Source: Gammaproteobacteria bacterium
GTDB taxonomy: Bacteria > Pseudomonadota > Gammaproteobacteria > DSM-19610
Length of the DNA: 5,163 bases
Reading direction: 5' to 3'
NCBI GenBank assembly: GCA_030618475.1
Contig: JAUXDG010000211.1
Span: 1 to 5,163, forward strand
The position numbers and the translations under genes are program-made. Under the pieces are notes generated by a model. The model saw only the letters and a program-made list of their open reading frames with translations, searched no databases and had not been told where the DNA came from. The stretch's first letter is position 1. Each line of letters starts with the position of its first letter. Of the stretch, positions 1 to 5,163 are shown piece by piece.

Positions 1-93
1 GTGATACAGGCGCACCGCCTCCTGGTAATTGACCCATTCCAGCGGCATGCCAGATACATCGGTTCGCAGGACTTGATGGTGCAAGTCGTACAC
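1..93 (-). CDS. HNH endonuclease family protein, N-terminal fragment (partial)
   Basis: This minus-strand gene enters from the left edge; only its first 31 codons are visible, from GTG at 93 down to base 1. The translation reads VYDLHHQVLRTDVSGMP then LEWVNYQEAVRLYH. From memory, the stretch VLRTDVSGMPLEW followed by an aromatic/acidic 'YQEAVRLY' helix resembles the N-terminus of small bacterial HNH endonuclease-family proteins, whose catalytic HNH motif lies further in and so outside this window. The start is supported by a GAGAGG ribosome binding site at 105-100 (minus strand), six bases before the GTG, and by a promoter-like pair further upstream. TTG at 84 is an alternative start. The gene is divergent from pntAA, so the two probably do not share a transcript. 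The family call rests on a short fragment and cannot be confirmed without the rest of the gene; role unknown. Confidence 0.55.
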   Translation of the reverse strand, partial: MYDLHHQVLRTDVSGMPLEWVNYQEAVRLYH

Positions 94-99
94 GCTGTA

Positions 100-105
100 C
101 CTCTC
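100..105 (-). promoter_or_regulatory. Ribosome binding site deciding the GTG start of the HNH-like gene
   Basis: The minus strand reads GAGAGG, then six bases (TACAGC), then GTG at 93. Purine-rich sequence and spacing are both good, which favours this GTG over the TTG at 84. Confidence 0.5.
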
Positions 106-123
106 AATAGCGGAGTTTATACG

Positions 124-152
124 TTTATCCCAAATAATCCGTATGTTGTAAA
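124..152 (-). promoter_or_regulatory. Candidate sigma70-type promoter for the minus-strand HNH-like gene
   Basis: Read on the minus strand, TTTACA (152-147) matches 5 of 6 bases of the -35 consensus. After a 17-base spacer, GATAAA (129-124) matches 4 of 6 bases of the -10 consensus. Transcription would begin near base 117, leaving a leader of about 24 bases before the GTG at 93. The surrounding 105-155 stretch is clearly AT-richer than the genes on either side, as expected for a promoter. This is a consensus match by eye, not a mapped start. Confidence 0.45.
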
Positions 153-179
153 CCGTTAGGCTAGCGAATTCACGGCCTT

Positions 180-209
180 GTCACCTGTCTTGGACATTTC
201 ATCGGTGAC
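180..209. repeat. Nested inverted repeat in the divergent intergenic region
   Basis: GTCACC (180-185) and GGTGAC (204-209) are perfect 6-base inverted arms separated by 18 bases. Directly inside the left arm lies a second dyad, TGTC-TTG-GACA (186-196), with 4-base arms around a 3-base centre. The element sits between the minus-strand promoter and the pntAA gene, about 130 bases before the pntAA start, a position where an operator could act on either gene. No regulator family is recognised from these half-sites. Short dyads of this size also occur by chance, so function is inference only. Confidence 0.3.
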
Positions 210-288
210 TGGAATCCGCTATCATGCCGTTTTTTTACGGGTTTCGGTCCCTTTATGGGCCAATTTATCTCTTTTCGCAACAAAAACC

Positions 289-318
289 ATCGGCCGGGGT
301 CATTACCAACCGACCGAT
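289..318. promoter_or_regulatory. Leader stem-loop before pntAA
   Basis: ATCGGCCGG (289-297) pairs with CCGACCGAT (310-318) as a nine-base stem with a single C-A mismatch. Inside the loop, GGT (298-300) can pair with ACC (305-307) around a 4-base CATT loop, leaving two bulged A bases. The stem ends ten bases before the pntAA ribosome binding site, so in the pnt mRNA it would be a 5' leader hairpin. Read on the minus strand the stem is followed by GGTTTTTG, which looks like a weak intrinsic terminator for antisense transcription. Neither role is established. Confidence 0.35.
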
Positions 319-327
319 ACAGCTTCT

Positions 328-331
328 GGAG
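328..331 (+). promoter_or_regulatory. Ribosome binding site deciding the pntAA start
   Basis: GGAG lies nine bases before ATG at 341. It supports starting PntAA at MPICLGVPTEI rather than at the upstream in-frame ATG at 224, which would add 39 residues with no resemblance to the family. Confidence 0.6.
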
Positions 332-340
332 TATGTACAG

Positions 341-1465
<1,125 letters not shown>

Positions 1466-1482
1466 ATCTGGACACAGCAATC

Positions 1483-1773
1483 ATGATCGAAGGTTTTACC
1501 GCATTATATATTTTTATGCTGGCCGGTTTCACCGGGTACGAGGTCATCTCCCGGGTACCGGTCATCTTGCACACCCCGCTGATGTCGGGCTCAAACTTTG
1601 TGCACGGCATTGTACTGGTGGGTGCCATGGTGGCCCTGGGGCACGCAGAAACGGATATGGAAATACTGATTGGTTTTATCGGTGTGTTGCTGGGTGCAGG
1701 TAACGCAGTCGGCGGTTATGTGGTCACGGAACGCATGCTGGAAATGTTCAAGAGCAGCAAGGAGGCCAAATAG
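1483..1773 (+). CDS. pntAB: Proton-translocating NAD(P) transhydrogenase, subunit alpha part 2 (PntAB, membrane domain II)
   Basis: A 96-residue inner-membrane protein forming part of the proton channel. Three hydrophobic segments are visible, at about residues 5-23, 39-54 and 61-81, corresponding to TM2-TM4 in whole-enzyme numbering. This is the three-helix form seen when the alpha subunit is split. The segment HTPLMSGSNFVHGIVLVG is characteristic of the family. His41 in its second helix lies where split-type enzymes such as that of Thermus thermophilus carry the channel histidine. The C-terminus is short, charged and presumably cytoplasmic. The gene begins 17 bases after pntAA with only a weak candidate ribosome binding site (CTGGA, ten bases before the ATG), so translation may depend on coupling to pntAA. 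Its TAG stop abuts the pntB ATG directly. Identity is secure; the start fits the expected N-terminus MIEGFTALYIFMLAGF. Confidence 0.95.
   Translation: MIEGFTALYIFMLAGFTGYEVISRVPVILHTPLMSGSNFVHGIVLVGAMVALGHAETDMEILIGFIGVLLGAGNAVGGYVVTERMLEMFKSSKEAK
1759..1765 (+). promoter_or_regulatory. Strong ribosome binding site of pntB inside the end of pntAB
   Basis: AAGGAGG lies eight bases before the pntB ATG at 1774 and within the last codons of pntAB. It is the strongest Shine-Dalgarno sequence in the window. Together with the directly adjoining TAG-ATG junction it suggests efficient, coupled translation of pntB. Confidence 0.8.
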
Positions 1774-3147
1774 ATGGGCCTCGCAATCGATGTCAGTTAC
1801 TTCCTCGCCGCCGCACTGTTTATCCTCGGCCTGAAACGCATGAGTTCGCCGGTAACGGCGCGCGGTGGTATCGTCTGGGCCGGTGCCGGCATGGTGGTCG
1901 CTACCCTGATCACCTTCCTGACCCCGGACATGCACAACTATGGCTGGATGACACTGGCAATCGCCATTGGCGGTGGTCTGGCCTGGTACTCGGGCAAGAA
2001 GGTCTCCATGACTGATATGCCGCAGATGATCGCTATCTACAACGGCATGGGGGGCGGTGCGGCGGCGGCCATCGCTGCAGTTGAACTGATGGGCGGTGAG
2101 TTTCACTCATCGACCTTCCAGATACTCGCTGTCATCGGCGCGCTGATCGGTTCGGTCGCCTTTTCCGGTTCCATGATTGCTTTTGCCAAGCTGCAGGGCC
2201 TGATAAAACGATCACTGGTTTTTCCCGGGCAACAACTGTTCAATCTGCTGGTATTTGGCGGCGCGCTGATGTTCGGCTTCATGTTGATGGGCGCTGACCA
2301 ACCGGGCAGTTTCAGCATACTGATATTCTTCGGCCTGGCATTACTGTTCGGCATCCTGATGACCCTGCCCATCGGTGGCGCCGATATGCCGGTCGTCATT
2401 TCCCTGTACAACGCCCTGACCGGGCTGGCAGTTGCCTTTGAGGGCTTCGTGCTTAGCAACGCTGCCATGATCATCGCCGGTACGGTGGTCGGTTCTGCCG
2501 GTACCCTGCTGACCCAGTTGATGGCCAGGGCCATGAACCGCTCGCTGTCCAATGTGCTGTTCTCCGGTTTTGGTTCCGGGGTGGCAGCGGGCAGCGCTGA
2601 GCAGGGCAGCGAAGGCATTATGAAGGAAATCGATGCCACCGATGCCGCCGTCATGATGGCATACGCCGATAAGGTCATTATCATTCCGGGTTACGGTATG
2701 GCCGTTGCCCAGGCCCAGCACAAGGTCTGGGAATTCGCCCGCTTTCTGGAAGAGCGTGGCGTCACGGTTAAATTCGCCATTCACCCGGTAGCCGGCCGTA
2801 TGCCGGGACACATGAACGTACTGCTGGCCGAAGCGGGTGTTCCCTACGACAAGATCTACGATCTGGATGAGATCAACAACGAATTTCCGCAGGCGGATGT
2901 CGCCCTGGTGATTGGCGCCAACGACGTTGTCAACCCGGTGGCGCGCAGCAACCCGGACAGCCCTATCTATGGCATGCCCATCCTCGATGCCGACAAGGCC
3001 AGGAACGTCATCTGTGTCAAACGCGGCAAGGGTAAAGGCTTCTCGGGCGTCGAGAACGCACTGTTCTTTCTGGACAATACCCGCATGCTGTACGGTGACG
3101 GCCAGGACGTCGCCGGCAAACTCATTGCCGAGCTCAAACAGCTCTGA
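1774..3147 (+). CDS. pntB: Proton-translocating NAD(P) transhydrogenase, subunit beta (PntB, membrane domain II plus NADP(H)-binding domain III)
   Basis: A 457-residue inner-membrane protein, close to the 462 residues of E. coli PntB. It completes the proton channel and binds NADP(H). About nine hydrophobic segments fill residues 7-250 (TM6-TM14 of the whole enzyme). Channel-lining regions include DMPQMIAIYNGMGGG, with Asn90 near where E. coli has His91, SGSMIAFAKLQG (131-142) and DMPVVISLYNALTGLA (204-219), with Asn213. The cytoplasmic domain III follows from about 285: the glycine-rich NADP fold GYGMAVAQAQ (306-315), AGRMPGHMNVLLAEAG (340-355), GANDVVNP (381-388) with Asp384 matching the conserved E. 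coli Asp392, and KRGKGKGF (416-423), which should hold the 2'-phosphate. In the last motif Phe423 replaces the E. coli tyrosine. The start is fixed by a strong AAGGAGG site and direct abutment with pntAB. The stop TGA overlaps the likely priA start. Identity is secure. Confidence 0.97.
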   Translation: MGLAIDVSYFLAAALFILGLKRMSSPVTARGGIVWAGAGMVVATLITFLTPDMHNYGWMTLAIAIGGGLAWYSGKKVSMTDMPQMIAIYNGMGGGAAAAIAAVELMGGEFHSSTFQILAVIGALIGSVAFSGSMIAFAKLQGLIKRSLVFPGQQLFNLLVFGGALMFGFMLMGADQPGSFSILIFFGLALLFGILMTLPIGGADMPVVISLYNALTGLAVAFEGFVLSNAAMIIAGTVVGSAGTLLTQLMARAMNRSLSNVLFSGFGSGVAAGSAEQGSEGIMKEIDATDAAVMMAYADKVIIIPGYGMAVAQAQHKVWEFARFLEERGVTVKFAIHPVAGRMPGHMNVLLAEAGVPYDKIYDLDEINNEFPQADVALVIGANDVVNPVARSNPDSPIYGMPILDADKARNVICVKRGKGKGFSGVENALFFLDNTRMLYGDGQDVAGKLIAELKQL

Positions 3148-5163
3148 AACAATCCAGCGCTAACAGTCCGCTGATCCTTGAAGTTGCGGTCCCCTCACCG
3201 CTGTTCCGCAGTTTTGACTACCGAGCACCGGAACCGATCCACACCGGGCAGGCTGTACCCGGTGTGCGTGTACTTGTCCCGTTCGGGCGCCGACAGCTTG
3301 TGGGTATTCTGCTGGCAAGCAAACAGCACACGGATGTTGCAGCGGAAAAACTGAAAAGTGCGCTGCAGATTCTCGACACTGAACCCGTGTTTACAGGCGA
3401 CCTGTTGCAACTGCTGAACTGGGCTGCAGTCTACTACCACCACCCCATTGGAGAGACACTCGCCACGGCGTTGCCCGTTCTGCTGCGCAAGCCCGGCAAG
3501 ACACCCGACATGCTTGTCAAGGTCTGGCGACTGACCGATGCCGGTCATCAACAGCTGGACCTGGGTCTGAGCCGTGCACCGCGCCAGCTATGTGTATTGA
3601 ACGAACTCAAAGCACATCCACAGGGCCTGGCGCGCGAAACACTTTCAGTACCGCTTGCTGTGCTGAAAAATCTTCAACAGAAAGGCTGGATCGCCTGCCT
3701 TGATGCCGCTCATGAGCGGGCGCAGGATATCCTCAATTCATCGCAGGCGGCGCATTCACTGACCGAAGCGCAGGAAAAAGCCGTCAAGGCCGTGCAGACA
3801 GCGTTTGACAGCTTCAGCACTTTCTTACTGGAGGGCGTCACCGGCAGTGGCAAAACCGAGGTCTATCTGCAACTGATCGAGCCACTGCTGCAAAACAATC
3901 GGCAGGTACTGGTGCTGGTGCCGGAAATCGGCCTCACCCCACAGCTGATCGACCGCTTCCGGCAACGCTTTACCGTCGATGTCGCGGTGTTGCACTCCGG
4001 ATTGAACGACAGCCAGCGGCTGCGCGCCCGGCAACAGGCGGCCGGCGGCACAGCCAGACTGATTCTGGGAACCCGCTCGGCGATTTTCACACCGCTGAAA
4101 AATCCGGGCCTGATCATTGTCGATGAAGAACACGACAGCTCTTTCAAACAACAGGAGGGGTTACGCTATTCGGCTCGCGATCTGGCGGTGTGGCGCGCCC
4201 GTCAGCTGAATATCCCGGTTATCCTGGGTTCCGCCACACCGTCGCTGGAAAGCCTGTATAACGTGCGACAGGGGCGCTATCAGCTGCTGCTGCTTCCCGA
4301 ACGCGCCGGTCAGGCACTGGCGCCGAAAATGCGCCTGCTCGATCTTCGCGGTCAGTCAATGCGTGAGCTGCTCAGCGCAACGTTGCTGGATGCCATGGAC
4401 GCGCACCTGAAACATGGTGGGCAGATTCTGCTGTTCCTGAACCGGCGTGGTTTTGCACCGGTGCTGTTATGCCATGCCTGTGGTTGGGTCTCCGAATGCC
4501 GGCGCTGTGATGCCCGCATGACTCTGCACCAGCGCAGCGGTGAGCTGCGCTGCCATCACTGTGGCAGTCGGCGCCGCGTGGATGCCTTTTGTCCCTCCTG
4601 CGGCAGCAGCGAATTACTCGGTATCGGCGAAGGCACCGAGCGTGTCGAACAGGCGCTGCTGGAGCGCTTTCCCAACCACCCGGTGCTGCGCATCGATCGT
4701 GACACCACGCGACGCAAGGGCCAGCTGGAAGGTGCGCTGTCCGATGCCCAGTCCGGCAAGGCGCGTATTCTGCTCGGCACCCAGATGCTCGCCAAAGGCC
4801 ACCATTTCCCCGGCGTCACCCTGGCAGCCATACTGGATGCCGACCAGGGTCTGTTCAGTAGCGATTTCCGCGCCAGCGAACGCATGGCTCAGCTGATCAT
4901 TCAGGTTGCCGGGCGCGCCGGGCGCGCCGATAAGCCCGGCGAAGTCATCATTCAGACCCACCACCCGGACCACCCGCTGTTACGCCAGCTGGTCGAACAG
5001 GGTTATCCGGCCTTTGCCGAAGCGGCGCTGCGGGAAAGGCAGGACACGCTGCTGCCACCCTATGCCAGCATGGCACTGTTGCGCGCTGAAGCAACAGACG
5101 CCGAGCACCCGCGGGTATTCCTCGAGACGGCACGTGAGCTGGCCGAACCCCGGGTAAGCGATA
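3144..5163 (+). CDS. priA: Primosomal replication-restart helicase PriA (3' end missing)
   Basis: PriA recognises abandoned replication forks, unwinds DNA 3'-to-5' and loads the primosome. About 673 residues are visible of an expected ~735. Numbered from CTG at 3144: the 3'-DNA-end-binding domain has VAVPSPLFRSFDY, with Asp25 matching E. coli Asp17, and YYHHPIGE (97-104); a winged-helix region lies at about 113-185. Helicase motifs are Walker A GVTGSGKT (231-238), DEEH (327-330), GSATPS (362-367), NRRG (433-436), GTQMLAKGHHF (545-555) and QVAGRAGR (587-594). Eight zinc cysteines (443, 446, 452, 455, 470, 473, 483, 486) have exactly the E. coli spacing. The C-terminal domain begins at LPPYASM and runs off the edge. 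No in-frame ATG, GTG or TTG lies between the stop at 3096 and GTG at 3264, and starting at 3264 would delete the conserved N-terminus. CTG at 3144, overlapping the pntB stop, is preferred; CTG at 3171 is the alternative. Function is secure, the start is not. Confidence 0.93.
   Translation, partial: MKQSSANSPLILEVAVPSPLFRSFDYRAPEPIHTGQAVPGVRVLVPFGRRQLVGILLASKQHTDVAAEKLKSALQILDTEPVFTGDLLQLLNWAAVYYHHPIGETLATALPVLLRKPGKTPDMLVKVWRLTDAGHQQLDLGLSRAPRQLCVLNELKAHPQGLARETLSVPLAVLKNLQQKGWIACLDAAHERAQDILNSSQAAHSLTEAQEKAVKAVQTAFDSFSTFLLEGVTGSGKTEVYLQLIEPLLQNNRQVLVLVPEIGLTPQLIDRFRQRFTVDVAVLHSGLNDSQRLRARQQAAGGTARLILGTRSAIFTPLKNPGLIIVDEEHDSSFKQQEGLRYSARDLAVWRARQLNIPVILGSATPSLESLYNVRQGRYQLLLLPERAGQALAPKMRLLDLRGQSMRELLSATLLDAMDAHLKHGGQILLFLNRRGFAPVLLCHACGWVSECRRCDARMTLHQRSGELRCHHCGSRRRVDAFCPSCGSSELLGIGEGTERVEQALLERFPNHPVLRIDRDTTRRKGQLEGALSDAQSGKARILLGTQMLAKGHHFPGVTLAAILDADQGLFSSDFRASERMAQLIIQVAGRAGRADKPGEVIIQTHHPDHPLLRQLVEQGYPAFAEAALRERQDTLLPPYASMALLRAEATDAEHPRVFLETARELAEPRVSD

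Noticed and set aside
190..225. TATCAT at 220-225 as a -10 box for a forward pnt promoter, with TTGGAC at 190-195 as -35
   Set aside because: TATCAT matches well, but TTGGAC is 24 bases upstream, too far for a sigma70 pair. At 16-18 bases spacing only a poor -35 match is present.
227..240. CCGT-TTTTTT-ACGG as a terminator-like hairpin
   Set aside because: A 4-base stem with the T run in the loop instead of after the stem does not make an intrinsic terminator.
224..340. In-frame upstream ATG at 224 giving a 413-residue PntAA
   Set aside because: The 39 extra residues do not resemble the family, no ribosome binding site precedes 224, and the segment overlaps the leader hairpin. ATG at 341 has GGAG at good spacing and gives the expected N-terminus.
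1591..2811. Several long minus-strand open frames opposite pntAB and pntB
   Set aside because: They are explained by codon bias of the plus-strand genes; their translations are low-complexity or rich in His, Gly and Arg and are not recognisable.
3136..3163. Programmed frameshift joining PntB and PriA
   Set aside because: A -1 shift would be needed to reach the PriA frame, but there is no slippery heptamer at the stop. A +1 shift at CTC-TGA leads to a stop at 3161. Fusing a membrane subunit to PriA is also implausible.
4908..4925. Perfect tandem repeat of GCCGGGCGC (two copies)
   Set aside because: It encodes AGRAGR of the conserved helicase motif VI (QVAGRAGR), so the repeat follows from the protein sequence.
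4540..4973. Open frames on both strands within the priA zinc-finger and helicase region
   Set aside because: The PriA frame through this stretch carries all eight zinc cysteines and motif V, so the other frames are shadows.

Overview
The window reads as ordinary chromosomal housekeeping DNA from a Gram-negative bacterium, most likely a gammaproteobacterium. The basis is the PriA sequence (an E. coli-like zinc-finger spacing), the three-gene transhydrogenase and moderately high-GC codon use. Genus cannot be resolved by eye. Base composition and style look uniform, and there is no sign of a mobile element, CRISPR array, tRNA or rRNA.

Layout. Bases 1-93 hold the first 31 codons of a minus-strand gene that resembles the HNH endonuclease family and leaves the window on the left. 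Bases 94-340 are a divergent intergenic region. It holds a good sigma70-type promoter and ribosome binding site for the minus-strand gene, a nested inverted repeat (180-209) and a leader hairpin (289-318) just before the pntAA ribosome binding site. I found no convincing forward promoter there. Bases 341-3147 carry pntAA-pntAB-pntB, the proton-translocating NAD(P) transhydrogenase in its split-alpha (Rhodospirillum rubrum type) form. From 3144 or slightly later to the right edge runs priA, the replication-restart helicase, missing roughly its last 60-70 residues.

How the genes work together. PntAA binds NAD(H), PntB binds NADP(H) in its C-terminal domain, and PntAB plus the N-terminal part of PntB form the membrane proton channel. 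Together they use the proton gradient to make NADPH from NADH. PriA is unrelated to this chemistry but is packed directly against pntB on the same strand with no terminator between them, so co-transcription is likely.

The most unusual point is the start of priA. Its frame has no ATG, GTG or TTG codon between the upstream in-frame stop at 3096 and the conserved N-terminal motif. The best candidate is a CTG whose last two bases lie in the pntB stop codon (CTGA, the geometry of the common ATGA overlap). I see no evidence of a novel multi-gene system.
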